Assembly (NCBI GenBank): GCA_947489315.1
Contig: CANLCX010000003.1
Span: 186,001-250,000, forward strand
Reading direction: 5' to 3'
Length of the DNA: 64,000 nucleotides
Origin: an uncultured Sphingomonadaceae bacterium
GTDB taxonomy: Bacteria > Pseudomonadota > Alphaproteobacteria > Sphingomonadales > Sphingomonadaceae
Part shown: positions 16,203-25,242 of the stretch, piece after piece
Layout of the letters: each line of letters opens with the position of its first letter
Numbering within the stretch: the first letter of the stretch is position 1
Translations under genes and position numbers: made by a program
Notes under the pieces: generated by a model
What the model was told of the DNA's origin: nothing
Databases searched by the model: none
The model's input: only the letters and a program-made list of their open reading frames with translations

Positions 16203-18947
16203 ATGTCCGACTTCTCCCAGTCTCCTGTTATCGCCGTCCTCGGCCCCACCAATACCGGCAAGACCCATTTGGCGGTCGAGCGGATGTGCGCGCATTCCAG
16301 TGGCATGATCGGCTTTCCGCTACGATTGCTGGCGCGGGAAGTTTATGATCGCGTGGTCGCGCTTAAGGGTGCTAATCGCGTGGCTTTGGTGACCGGTGAG
16401 GAAAAAATTATTCCACCCGATGCCCGTTGGTTTCTCTGCACGGCCGAAGCCATGCCGATTGATCGCGACTTTAGCTTCGTCGCCATTGACGAAGCGCAAC
16501 TTGGTATCAACCCTGAGCGCGGGCATATTTTTACCGACCGGATGCTGAATATACGTGGTCGCGATGAAACAATGATCCTGGGATCCGACAGCCTCCGGCC
16601 GCTTATCCAGCAACTCATTCCCGATGCAGAGATCATAAGCCGCCCGCGCTTTTCGACGCTTAGCTATGCCGGACCGCGCAAACTATCGCGGCTTCCGAGA
16701 CGTTCGGCGATTGTCGCGTTTTCGCTAGAGGACGTTTACGCGATCGCCGAAATGCTCCGTCGACAACATGGTGGAGCCGCGATCGTCATGGGCTCGCTTT
16801 CGCCACAAACTCGCAATGCGCAGGTCAAAATGTATCAGGATGGCGAGGTGGATTACCTCGTTGCGACAGATGCCATTGGAATGGGGTTGAACCTGGATGT
16901 TTCTCATGTGGCTTTCGCCGCTTTGAAGAAATTTGATGGCCGTCGCCGTCGCCGTTTGACGCTCGCCGAAATCGGACAGATTGCGGGTCGAGCTGGGCGT
17001 CATCAAAAAGACGGAAGCTTCGGGGTACTATCCGGACTGGCGTCTTCCGACGAGTTGCAGCCTGAAGAAATCGAACGACTTGAGGATCACAGTTTTCCAC
17101 CATTGGAATGGCTTTACTGGCGCAATGCAGAACCAGATTTGACCAGTGTAACCAGTCTTATTCAATCCTTGGAGGATAAACCGGGGGAACGACTCTTGCA
17201 GGCTGCCCCGGAAGCGGTTGATTTGGCGGTGCTAAAGCGGCTTGCACAGGATCCCAATGTCAGGCGCCTGGCAACGGGACGCGAGCATGTGCGATTGCTT
17301 TGGGAAGCCGCCTGTATCCCGGATTTCCGGAAAATAGGCGCGGATCATCAGGCACGTTTTGTTGCTTCGCTCTGGCCTTATCTGGCGCAAGGAAATGGCC
17401 GTATTCCTCACGCCAGGATGGCTCAGGAAATCGCGCGGCTAGAAAATGTGCAAGGGGATATTTCTACGCTTGCTGCCCGCATATCCGCAGCGCGCAGCTG
17501 GAGTTATATCGCACAAAAGTCACGTTGGGTTGAGCAGGCGGACGTGATGGTGGAGCGCACCCGCGCGCTGGAGCTGCGTCTAAGCGATGCCATGCATAGT
17601 CAGCTGACCCAGAGATTTGTCGACAAACGCACCCGCGTGTTGATGCGCGGACTAATGAAAGATTCCTTGCCGCAGGATGTTGCGCTAGAAGCCGACGGCT
17701 CGGTATTGGTGGACGGACTGGATATTGGAACGCTCAAGGGGTTCCAATTTGTCGTGCCTTCGGATAGCCGGAGGGAAGACCGTAAGATGCTGCTTGCCGC
17801 AGCGGAAAGATATTTGGGACCGATTATGACTGACAAAGCCGATGCCCTAGCAAAAGCCCCCGATAGTGAATTGTCACTGGCTGCCGATGAAGCCGGTCAA
17901 CCAGTAATATACTGGCAAGAGGCGAAGCTTGCTGTGCTGACCAAGGGCAAAAACCTCCTCCATCCGGAAATCAGATTTGATCGCGCACTCAAAGATATTT
18001 CTCCCGAAAATAGCAAGAAGGCCGAAGAGCGCGTCAAGCAATGGGTTGAAGCGATGAAAGCAAAGCATCTTGATGGGCTCGTCAAAATTGATGCGCTGGC
18101 TAATGATGCGAATACACCCGCCTCTGTCCGCGCGCTGTTTGCCCAGATTGTCGAAGCGGGCGGCATCATCATGCGCCGCCAGATTGATCAGGCGGTTCGA
18201 GCTCTCGATAATGATATGCGCGGCGTTGCGCGCCGCGGCGGGCTTGTTTTCGGAGCGCTTGATATTTTTCATCATGCGTTGATGAAGCCCGGTGCCGTGC
18301 TTTGGCGCAACGCTTTATTTGCCGCTTTGGATGAGCAACCCATGATTGCCCTTCCCGGCGATAATGCGGTGCATCTGAAGGATTGGAAATTTGCCGCTCC
18401 TGAACATGCCAGCAGATTGGGCTTTCGCAAGATTGGCGGCGAATATGTGCGCGTCGATATGGCGGAACGTCTGGTTAAACAAGCCCATGAGGCGCGGCAG
18501 GCGGGGCCGGTTTTTGCGGTTGACCCCGCGCTTGCGACATCTCTTGGCTTATCGACGGAGGTGCATGAAGCGCTGCTTGATATGGCGGGGTTTGTGAAAA
18601 CGGATGATAAGCCGCAAGCCGTTGAGCCTAACAAAACGGAAGAAACTGAGGCTGCTGCTACTGATTCACCCGCACCGGAAGTGTCTGCCGAAGCAGTTGC
18701 CGTTGAAGCTGTTGAGCAACAAGCTTCAAAAGAGACCGCTCAACCCGAAGCTCCAGCAATCCATTGGCGCTGGAAGGGCATGAGTAAAGCTAGGTCGGCA
18801 AAACCGCATAAAAACCATAGCAAGAAACCGCACGGTAAGCGGCCGAATAAAACCGGTTCTGCGCCGCGCAAGACAGAACCGGTTTTGGCCACTGCTGGCG
18901 GCGCATTTGCCGAGTTGGCAGCGCTGAAGGAGGCGATGAAAAAATAG
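16203..18947 (+). CDS. Suv3-like superfamily 2 RNA helicase with basic C-terminal tail
   Basis: ATP-dependent RNA helicase related to mitochondrial SUV3, which works with exoribonucleases in RNA decay. 914 aa from the ATG at 16203 (GAGGTG upstream); an in-frame start at 16167 has no ribosome site. Motif I GPTNTGKT near residue 14, motif II IDEAQLG, a helicase C domain with VATDAIGMGLNLDV, and motif VI QIAGRAGRH. A long helical middle region with SUV3-type features follows. The last 150 residues are Ala/Glu-rich, then Lys/His-rich (KPHKNHSKKPHGKRPNK), a probable RNA-binding tail. It is followed by an S4 protein gene 9 bp downstream. Confidence 0.92.
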   Translation: MSDFSQSPVIAVLGPTNTGKTHLAVERMCAHSSGMIGFPLRLLAREVYDRVVALKGANRVALVTGEEKIIPPDARWFLCTAEAMPIDRDFSFVAIDEAQLGINPERGHIFTDRMLNIRGRDETMILGSDSLRPLIQQLIPDAEIISRPRFSTLSYAGPRKLSRLPRRSAIVAFSLEDVYAIAEMLRRQHGGAAIVMGSLSPQTRNAQVKMYQDGEVDYLVATDAIGMGLNLDVSHVAFAALKKFDGRRRRRLTLAEIGQIAGRAGRHQKDGSFGVLSGLASSDELQPEEIERLEDHSFPPLEWLYWRNAEPDLTSVTSLIQSLEDKPGERLLQAAPEAVDLAVLKRLAQDPNVRRLATGREHVRLLWEAACIPDFRKIGADHQARFVASLWPYLAQGNGRIPHARMAQEIARLENVQGDISTLAARISAARSWSYIAQKSRWVEQADVMVERTRALELRLSDAMHSQLTQRFVDKRTRVLMRGLMKDSLPQDVALEADGSVLVDGLDIGTLKGFQFVVPSDSRREDRKMLLAAAERYLGPIMTDKADALAKAPDSELSLAADEAGQPVIYWQEAKLAVLTKGKNLLHPEIRFDRALKDISPENSKKAEERVKQWVEAMKAKHLDGLVKIDALANDANTPASVRALFAQIVEAGGIIMRRQIDQAVRALDNDMRGVARRGGLVFGALDIFHHALMKPGAVLWRNALFAALDEQPMIALPGDNAVHLKDWKFAAPEHASRLGFRKIGGEYVRVDMAERLVKQAHEARQAGPVFAVDPALATSLGLSTEVHEALLDMAGFVKTDDKPQAVEPNKTEETEAAATDSPAPEVSAEAVAVEAVEQQASKETAQPEAPAIHWRWKGMSKARSAKPHKNHSKKPHGKRPNKTGSAPRKTEPVLATAGGAFAELAALKEAMKK

Positions 18948-18956
18948 GATGCCGCT

Positions 18957-19259
18957 TTGAAGGGTAAAAAAGCTGCTCAATCAGAACGTGATCCTTTGAC
19001 GCTCAGGATCGATAAGCTGCTTTGGTATCTGCGCTTTGCCGGTAACCGGGCGATGGCAAAGAAGCTAGCTAATAAGGGGCATGTCCGCCTGAACGGTCGC
19101 CGAGTGAATCGTGCCCATATGATGGTGCGGCAGGGTGATATTTTAACGATTCCGCAAGGCCGAGAAGTGCATGTCATCCGAATAGCAGTGTTGCCTGTTC
19201 GGCGCGGCAGTGCGCCGGATGTGCAAAGCTGTTTTGAAAGGCTGCGCACTGGTCAATGA
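18957..19259 (+). CDS. S4-domain RNA-binding protein (Hsp15-like)
   Basis: 100 aa S4 domain: RIDKLLWYLRFAGNRAMAKKLANKGHVRLNGRRVNRAHMMVRQGDILTI is the classical alpha-L RNA-binding fold. Hsp15 (HslR) rescues stalled 50S subunits carrying peptidyl-tRNA; the family match suggests this role but does not prove it. The start must be TTG at 18957: the only nearby ATG (18950) gives a three-codon dead end, and the frame is closed by the helicase stop at 18945. The 9-bp gap and the weak start suggest translational coupling to the helicase. Confidence 0.87.
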   Translation: MKGKKAAQSERDPLTLRIDKLLWYLRFAGNRAMAKKLANKGHVRLNGRRVNRAHMMVRQGDILTIPQGREVHVIRIAVLPVRRGSAPDVQSCFERLRTGQ

Positions 19260-19360
19260 ATTAGGAGCCGAAACCAACTGTTGACGTTCCCAATTTTGCG
19301 CAATAGCAGTGATTTAATGATCGCAAACATAGCGGTCCGTAAGATGGAGTAGACGACCCG

Positions 19361-19699
19361 ATGACTTATGTTGTTACCGACGCATGTATCAAATGCAAAT
19401 ATATGGACTGCGTTGAGGTCTGCCCCGTCGATTGTTTCTATGAAGGCGACAATATGCTCGTCATCAATCCCAGTGAATGCATCGACTGCGGCGTATGTGA
19501 GCCGGAATGTCCTGCCGAAGCAATTTTGCCCGATACAGAAGATGGTCTGGAAAAATGGCTGGAAGTGAATACGAAATATTCCGAAAGCTGGCCCAATATT
19601 ACTGTGAGCCGTGAACCGCCTGCCGATGCCGATGAATTTAAGGGCGTTGAAGGTAAGTTTGAAGCCCATTTCTCTGAGAAACCCGGTCAAGGCGATTAA
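19361..19699 (+). CDS. fdxA: Seven-iron ferredoxin (FdxA type)
   Basis: Low-potential electron carrier. 112 aa with the FdxA pattern: Cys9, Cys17 and Cys50 for a 3Fe-4S cluster, and Cys21, Cys40, Cys43 and Cys46 for a 4Fe-4S cluster ([17 protein letters not shown] and [12 protein letters not shown]), followed by the C-terminal extension typical of the group. ATG at 19361 with TGGAG upstream. Helicase, S4 protein, fdxA and carD lie in this order on the same strand, which is the arrangement I know from sphingomonads. Confidence 0.96.
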   Translation: MTYVVTDACIKCKYMDCVEVCPVDCFYEGDNMLVINPSECIDCGVCEPECPAEAILPDTEDGLEKWLEVNTKYSESWPNITVSREPPADADEFKGVEGKFEAHFSEKPGQGD

Positions 19700-19715
19700 G
19701 TTCTAAAAGGGTTCT

Positions 19716-19934
19716 TTTTTAGAGCCTCAAGCGCCGGGCGCGGGCATCCGCAAGCTTGGCTTTCCTCGCATAAGCTCGGGCGCGCAGTCGCGCTTGCCTC
19801 GCTCCGCTCGGTTATCTGACCTCAAGATTGGCACCAAACCGAGCGCAGCGAGGCAAGGCCGACCGGCCGCCGCGCCTTATGGCGCGATAGCCAAGGCGAC
19901 GGACGTCGCCGCCCGGCGCTTGCGGCTCTAAAAA
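19716..19934. repeat. 219-bp nested palindromic intergenic element
   Basis: The 417 bp between fdxA and carD hold no gene. Most of the gap is one long imperfect palindrome. Outer arms of 25 bases (19716-19740 and 19910-19934) are complementary except for one base and carry T5/A5 ends and GAGCC/GGCTC. Inner arms of 21 bases (19793-19813 and 19837-19857) are complementary except for one base. Between them, CTTGGCT and AGCCAAG also pair. As RNA it would form a very long hairpin; as DNA it resembles a dispersed palindromic repeat or MITE-like unit. The remaining gap, 19935-20116, holds the carD promoter region, in which I see no strong consensus. Confidence 0.85.
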
Positions 19935-20116
19935 GTTGTGCGTTGCAACGATAAATTGCTTTTTTGTGACGAATCTGCTAACACTAGTGTCGGTTAGCGG
20001 CTGGGCACGGGGGGTGTTCGGTCGTTATATATATGAACAAAAGGGTTTTTTCGTCGGGGTTTTGAAAAATTTGACTGGAATCACCCTTCTTTTCCATCGA
20101 GAAAGAAAGGCTTTTT

Positions 20117-20647
20117 ATGGCTGCGAATACGCTGTCCTTTGATGTGGGCGATTATGTGGTTTATCCAAAACACGGTGTGGGTCGTGTAATCGAACTACAA
20201 AATGAAGAAATTGCAGGCATGCAACTGGAACTTTATGTTCTGCGCTTCGAAAAAGAACGCATGACCTTGCGTGTACCAATGAACAAAGCAGAAGGCGTAG
20301 GCATGCGCAAGCTGTCTTCTGACAAGACGCTGAAAGAGGCTCTTGAAACACTGAAAGACAAACCGAAAGTTAAACGCTCCATGTGGTCGCGTCGCGCCCA
20401 GGAATATGAAGCGAAGATCAACTCCGGTGACCTCGTCTCTATTGCTGAGGTCACTCGGGATCTGTTCCGTGCTGATGATCAGCCAGAGCAAAGCTATTCC
20501 GAGCGTCAGATTTTCGAAGCGGCCTCTAGCCGTCTGGCCCGCGAACTGGCTGCGATGGAAGAGACTGACGAGCCAACTGCTCTGACGAAAATTCTCGAAA
20601 TCCTGAATATTGCGGCACCGCAATATTATGAGGTCAAGGAAGACTGA
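20117..20647 (+). CDS. carD: CarD-family transcriptional regulator
   Basis: Binds RNA polymerase and stabilises open promoter complexes, acting globally, especially on rRNA promoters. 176 aa: N-terminal RNAP-interacting Tudor-like domain (FDVGDYVVYPKHGVGRVIELQ, RFEKERMTLRVPM) over residues 5-65, then a helical DNA-binding domain (MWSRRAQEYEAKINSGDLVSIAEVTRDLF). The conserved Trp-Ser-Arg-Arg element is present. Length fits alphaproteobacterial CarD. ATG at 20117 with GAAAGAAAGG upstream. Followed by a clear terminator. Confidence 0.96.
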   Translation: MAANTLSFDVGDYVVYPKHGVGRVIELQNEEIAGMQLELYVLRFEKERMTLRVPMNKAEGVGMRKLSSDKTLKEALETLKDKPKVKRSMWSRRAQEYEAKINSGDLVSIAEVTRDLFRADDQPEQSYSERQIFEAASSRLARELAAMEETDEPTALTKILEILNIAAPQYYEVKED

Positions 20648-20681
20648 TCACTGCGGTCTGACTATCCATCTAAATTATAGA

Positions 20682-20714
20682 GGGCTGTCCCAGCAACGGG
20701 GCGGCCCTTTTTTT
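20682..20714 (+). terminator. Rho-independent terminator after carD
   Basis: GGGCTGTCCC (20682-20691) pairs with GGGGCGGCCC (20698-20707) with one mismatched and one wobble position and a 6-base loop, followed by seven T residues. It lies 35 bp past the carD stop. The stretch 20715-20850 after it holds nothing I can identify. Confidence 0.85.
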
Positions 20715-20850
20715 GTTTAAATGGTGACGTAGTTCACAAGAGGCCGGACATGGCCAGACCGCAGGAATTTGGTGGATAGAGTATACCGTAATTTTCACGG
20801 CGCTTGGAGGATATCTAGCGGCAGTCGAAGCATTAAGGTTAGCAACAAAG

Positions 20851-20880
20851 AAAACGGCGGCACTTTGCAGCGCCGCCGTT
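20851..20880 (-). terminator. Rho-independent terminator of the Oar-like TonB receptor gene
   Basis: A perfect 9-bp stem AACGGCGGC (20853-20861) / GCCGCCGTT (20872-20880), followed on the minus strand by TTCTTTG. It begins 40 bp past the receptor stop codon. Confidence 0.8.
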
Positions 20881-20920
20881 ATTTGGATTTATGTTAGGCC
20901 CGATTGATAATCCGGATGCG

Positions 20921-23900
20921 TTAGAATTCGTAACGAACGCCCAGAACAATCCGCCACAATGATGAACTGGTCGTAACATTTTGATCATCATCAGGATTGA
21001 AGCTGCTGATGATATATTGACCTGTAGCCGCATCAACGCCGCCGCCCGCAACTTCCACCAGATTTCCGATGGATCGTACAGTGTTGGCACTGCTGTCAAA
21101 AATATTCAGCAGATTGTCAACATCGGCAAAGATCTGAATTTTGTCTTCAACACCGAATAGACGTCCTGGCCCTGGAATTTCCTGACTGATGCGTAGATCA
21201 AGATCGTAAGACCAGTCGTTGCGGCACGTGTTTCTTGCAATCGAACTTCCGATGAAATCACGAGCACATCCCAGTCCGTTTGCATAGTCGACTAGTTGCT
21301 GAACGGCGACTGGATCAGATGCAGCTGACAGATTTGGATCGTTAATACCTGTCGGGATGTATAGCAGTGCATTGTCCGAACCGGAGCTGCTGTCTGCAAA
21401 TACGCCCTGGTTGTCGAATGTCAGGCTGTAAGGCCGACCCGACTGTGCGATAAAGCTAAAGCCCAAACGGGTTGCAAATTCGTCAAAGAAATATTCCTTG
21501 AAATCAATTTGCGCCGTTATCCGGTGCCGGGTTTCGAAGTTTGATGTAGAAACGGCCGGGTTTTGACGATCAAAAGCTGCCGTGCTGTCAAAGCTAGACG
21601 TGGACGTCGAGCTTGCTAGGTTCCGGCGGTTGTTTGAATCGACAAAAGCATAGCCAAGGTTGAAGTTGGTCGAACCGGCATCGGTAATAACGCCGCCTTG
21701 GAATCGCTTGGCCAGGCTTAATCCAAATGCATGACTGGTATAACCAGCTGCATTTGTGAACTGAATTTCATCATCCCGACCCGTCGAGAAACATGAATCG
21801 GTGGTTGTTACACCAGTATAGATTGGTGGTGTCCCACCAGAGCCCGAAAGAACCGCATTACAACCGGCATTGTTAGGATCGATGGCATCCAAGATAGGAC
21901 GCCCATCGGTTGTAAAGCCATTCAAGCCGATTGAAGGGTTTGGTGTCTGCGAAAGATCGACAAAGTTATATGGATTACGGAACCGGCTGTAAATATACTG
22001 CGTATTCACTTTCCAGTTGTCGAAAAATCCGTCGGTGCCAGAGAAGTTCAAAGTGGTTTCGAAACCAAGGTTTGCGCGGACCACTGTTGCAATTTTCAGG
22101 TCAGGATCGGTCGATTGCGTATCGGCTAAGCCAGCGGATGCCGTAGCCGATGCCGCCTGAATGACACAAGCTGGAATGCCGCTAAAGGATCCACCCGGAG
22201 TAACGTCAATTTGGCCGTTGGCATCGCGAACAGCATCACAGCCACTGTCCAGGCTACTCGCCGCAGCGGTCGAGAAACCATTGTTCGAGAAGGCGTTGGA
22301 AAACCAAACGGTTGGATCACCGCCAGAGTAAATGCCTACGCCGCCTGTCAAGACGGAGTTGCTGAGAAACCCGTCATTGTCGAAATTATAGTTGAAGGCA
22401 GCGCGTGGTTGCAGAACTGGGGCTAACCGGCTGAAACCATTGCGGTTTGTAAAGCCGTAACGCGATAAGAAGTTGGGATTGGCTCGCGGTGCGTCTCCAC
22501 TATATATATCAGTTCTGATACCAACCGTAACAGACAGGTTGTCATTCACGCGCCAATCATCTTGCGCATAGAATGACCAGATTGTCCGTGACCAGTCGGC
22601 TGCAGCTTCGTTAATATCGCCCGATGGAGAAGCGCTAATAACCGCTCCACCAATTCCGCCACCGGCAGCGTCATTTGGGCTGGAGAAAGCTGATGTAAAC
22701 CCGGTTCCGCCCGACAGCAGGCCCGCACGCAGATCATCAACATTCTGAAAGAACAATGTTCCGGTTGCGTTGATCGCAAAGAGGTTAAAAATGTCGAGTT
22801 TATTATACTCGGTACCGATTTTGATATCATGATCGCCAGCGGAATAATTGGCCTGGAACTTCACCAGATCCACTTTCCGATCCAACTGGTTGGCAGAACG
22901 GAAAATGCCAGGGCCCGCGATTACCGCGCCATCCTCGCCTGAGCCATTGCCGGCAATTACGCCGCCGCCAAGGTCAGTGCTGTTATCTATACCAACAACG
23001 ATGCGGTTTATCGGGTTGTCGGATTGTGCCTCACCGCCTCCTACTGGGCCCTGAAGATCGCTGACTTCAGAGCGCGATACACGCAATTCTGTGGAGAGAT
23101 TGTCTGTCCATTGTGAATATAGGCGAGCCGAATAGTAGTCCGATTCAGTGCCTTCAAGTTCAAAGCTGTTCACACCGGTAATTTCGCTATCGCCCTGATC
23201 GAAATCATCTTCTTCGATCCTGCCTTCTTTCAGATTCTGATAAGTCACTTCCAGACGATGGTCATCGTTGATCAACCAGTCGAGGCGACCGAAGAAGCGG
23301 CGATCAGTTTGCGGAAGGGTCCGCGCAATTTCTCCTGTATCGATACCATAAGTTGTATTTAATACTTGAGAAATTTCGTCAAACTGGGCCTGATTAACTC
23401 CTGCAGCTTCGTTAGCGAAGCCTGCACCGGCTGGACCGTTGTCCTGACTGTTGCCGAGATCTGTTTCTTCATAGGCGAAGAAGAAGAAAAGCTTGTCCTT
23501 GATGATTGGACCAGAGAGTGTTGCGCCCCAACGATACCGATCGAATGGAGACTGAGCGATGTTTTGTCCATCTACCGTATCTCCGGTCAGGCTGTCGCCT
23601 GTGTAGGTGACGAATGCAGTTCCATGGAAATCGTTTTCGCCCGACTTTGTTACGGTGTTAATGGCGCAACCGCTAAACTGGCCGTATTCGACGTCAAATG
23701 GCGCGAATTCTACCGATGTTTCGCGGATAGCATCGAACGGAATTGGCAATGAGTTACGTGCTGCAAAAGGTGTGTTGTTCAAGCCGAACGAATCTGACTG
23801 GGAAATCCCATCGACAGTGAAGCTGTTGGAACGGTTGTTGCCGCCCAGACAAGAAACTTCGTCAACCTCGTTGCTACGCTCCAGAGAGACGAGTGGATTG

Positions 23901-24388
23901 AATTTAATGATATCGCGAACATCACGGGTAACTGATGGGAAGCCTTCGAGCGCTTCGAGCCCGAAAGCTTGTCCTGGTCCGACCGCCAGTTGCGATACAC
24001 CAGCGCGGGTCCCGGTAACGACGATAACGCCTTCGTCGGAGCTAGCTGTCAGGTTAAAAGTATAGTCTGTATTGCCCTGCAGGTTAAGAAACTGGTTTTC
24101 TACAGTTTGTCCTTCGAAGCCAGGTGCGGTCGCGGTGATTGTATAGGGGCCGCCGGTAATAAGAGTCTCGGCGCGAAAAAGCCCATTGGAGCTTGTCGAA
24201 ATTGTTCTTTTCTGACCAGTCCGTGTGTCGGTAATGACCACAGTCGCACCAGAGATTGATGCTCCGGTTTCATCGGCAACCTTTCCTTCAACACCAGATG
24301 TAATCTGCTGTGCTGCGGCTGGAGTAGCCATCAGGCCTGCTGTGGAAAGGCTGACAACACTGGCTGCCAAAAGATATTTCATTTTCAT
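20921..24388 (-). CDS. Oar-like TonB-dependent outer membrane receptor with carboxypeptidase-regulatory-like domain
   Basis: Large outer-membrane transporter, 1155 aa from the ATG at 24388 (MKMKYLLAASVVSLSTAGL, GGGGAATC upstream); a start at 24430 would place 14 hydrophilic residues before the signal peptide. Signal cleavage is expected near AAAQQ. A CarboxypepD_reg/CnaB-like domain follows (SGVEGKVADETGASISGATVVITDTRTGQ, about residues 30-115), then a plug domain with NRSNSFTVDGISQSD, then a long beta-barrel ending in Phe (VLGVRYEF). This is the Oar group, known for peptide or protein-derived substrates and in some bacteria for outer-membrane protease secretion; the substrate here is unknown. 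Monocistronic, with its own terminator. Confidence 0.93.
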   Translation of the reverse strand: MKMKYLLAASVVSLSTAGLMATPAAAQQITSGVEGKVADETGASISGATVVITDTRTGQKRTISTSSNGLFRAETLITGGPYTITATAPGFEGQTVENQFLNLQGNTDYTFNLTASSDEGVIVVTGTRAGVSQLAVGPGQAFGLEALEGFPSVTRDVRDIIKFNPLVSLERSNEVDEVSCLGGNNRSNSFTVDGISQSDSFGLNNTPFAARNSLPIPFDAIRETSVEFAPFDVEYGQFSGCAINTVTKSGENDFHGTAFVTYTGDSLTGDTVDGQNIAQSPFDRYRWGATLSGPIIKDKLFFFFAYEETDLGNSQDNGPAGAGFANEAAGVNQAQFDEISQVLNTTYGIDTGEIARTLPQTDRRFFGRLDWLINDDHRLEVTYQNLKEGRIEEDDFDQGDSEITGVNSFELEGTESDYYSARLYSQWTDNLSTELRVSRSEVSDLQGPVGGGEAQSDNPINRIVVGIDNSTDLGGGVIAGNGSGEDGAVIAGPGIFRSANQLDRKVDLVKFQANYSAGDHDIKIGTEYNKLDIFNLFAINATGTLFFQNVDDLRAGLLSGGTGFTSAFSSPNDAAGGGIGGAVISASPSGDINEAAADWSRTIWSFYAQDDWRVNDNLSVTVGIRTDIYSGDAPRANPNFLSRYGFTNRNGFSRLAPVLQPRAAFNYNFDNDGFLSNSVLTGGVGIYSGGDPTVWFSNAFSNNGFSTAAASSLDSGCDAVRDANGQIDVTPGGSFSGIPACVIQAASATASAGLADTQSTDPDLKIATVVRANLGFETTLNFSGTDGFFDNWKVNTQYIYSRFRNPYNFVDLSQTPNPSIGLNGFTTDGRPILDAIDPNNAGCNAVLSGSGGTPPIYTGVTTTDSCFSTGRDDEIQFTNAAGYTSHAFGLSLAKRFQGGVITDAGSTNFNLGYAFVDSNNRRNLASSTSTSSFDSTAAFDRQNPAVSTSNFETRHRITAQIDFKEYFFDEFATRLGFSFIAQSGRPYSLTFDNQGVFADSSSGSDNALLYIPTGINDPNLSAASDPVAVQQLVDYANGLGCARDFIGSSIARNTCRNDWSYDLDLRISQEIPGPGRLFGVEDKIQIFADVDNLLNIFDSSANTVRSIGNLVEVAGGGVDAATGQYIISSFNPDDDQNVTTSSSLWRIVLGVRYEF

Positions 24389-24621
24389 GTTTAGATTCCC
24401 CATTTGCGGTCTTCTACAGTTGATGGACATAATCGGGGGGCGCTGCGGGCGTCCTTTGATTTATGTAATCGAACTGCTCCCTAGGGGTGTAAAATGACAG
24501 TTTCGTCTCAATCGCAACGACTTTATTTTGCGCTGCAACATTTAATTTTTATCCACAGTTTATCAAGGGCTTGGAATATCGGCCTGTTCGTCGAGAAAGT
24601 TTACAGTCCTGTGAACCTATC

Positions 24622-25242
24622 TCATTGAATCATATTGCTTATTGATTTTACAATTGCAGAAAAGTCACTTGTAGCGACCGTTTTTGACTGTTGCGAATTT
24701 ATCACGATGTTTGCATGGATCTGTGAAGGTTCGACAAACTTATCATGCATCGGATCGACTTGATCGACGAACACTTCCCGGACCGATTCGGCAGTACGTC
24801 CGCGTTCTCTGACATCCCGTTCTAGACGCCGCTCAAACCGGATAGCACTGTCACAGCGCACAAATACAGACAGATCAAATAACTGTCGCAGGAGTGCGTG
24901 GTGTAGGATCAATATGCCATCTACCAATATGATCGGCCGTGGCTTGGTCAGCTCGGTTTCCGTCTTCGGCATATGTGTCGGGAAATCATAAAGCGGACGC
25001 TCGATTGATTGCCCTTGCTTGAGCAGCGATAGTTGTGCGTACATTTTGTCAAAATCGACCGCGTCGGGATGATCGAAATTAGGGCCGCCTTTGCCTTCCG
25101 GCGCATCGCCGTAGCCAAAGAAATAATCATCCTGAGGCAGGATGACGCATTGGTCTGAGCCTAAAGTTTCAAAGATATGGGCTGCGAGAGTTGATTTTCC
25201 AGAACAACTGCCTCCGCTAATCCCGACGACTTTCGGGGTCAT
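24622..25242 (-). CDS. udk: Uridine kinase-like P-loop nucleoside kinase
   Basis: Phosphorylates uridine/cytidine to UMP/CMP in pyrimidine salvage. 206 aa: P-loop GISGGSCSGKST at residues 8-19, substrate region LPQDDYFFGYG and NFDHPDAVDFD, lid-region Arg residues in RFERRLERDVRERGR. It belongs to the uridine kinase/PRK family; specificity for uridine is inferred and supported by the nucleoside transporter two genes upstream. The start overlaps the upstream oxygenase stop by 4 bp. Last gene of a leftward operon. Confidence 0.88.
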   Translation of the reverse strand: MTPKVVGISGGSCSGKSTLAAHIFETLGSDQCVILPQDDYFFGYGDAPEGKGGPNFDHPDAVDFDKMYAQLSLLKQGQSIERPLYDFPTHMPKTETELTKPRPIILVDGILILHHALLRQLFDLSVFVRCDSAIRFERRLERDVRERGRTAESVREVFVDQVDPMHDKFVEPSQIHANIVINSQQSKTVATSDFSAIVKSISNMIQ

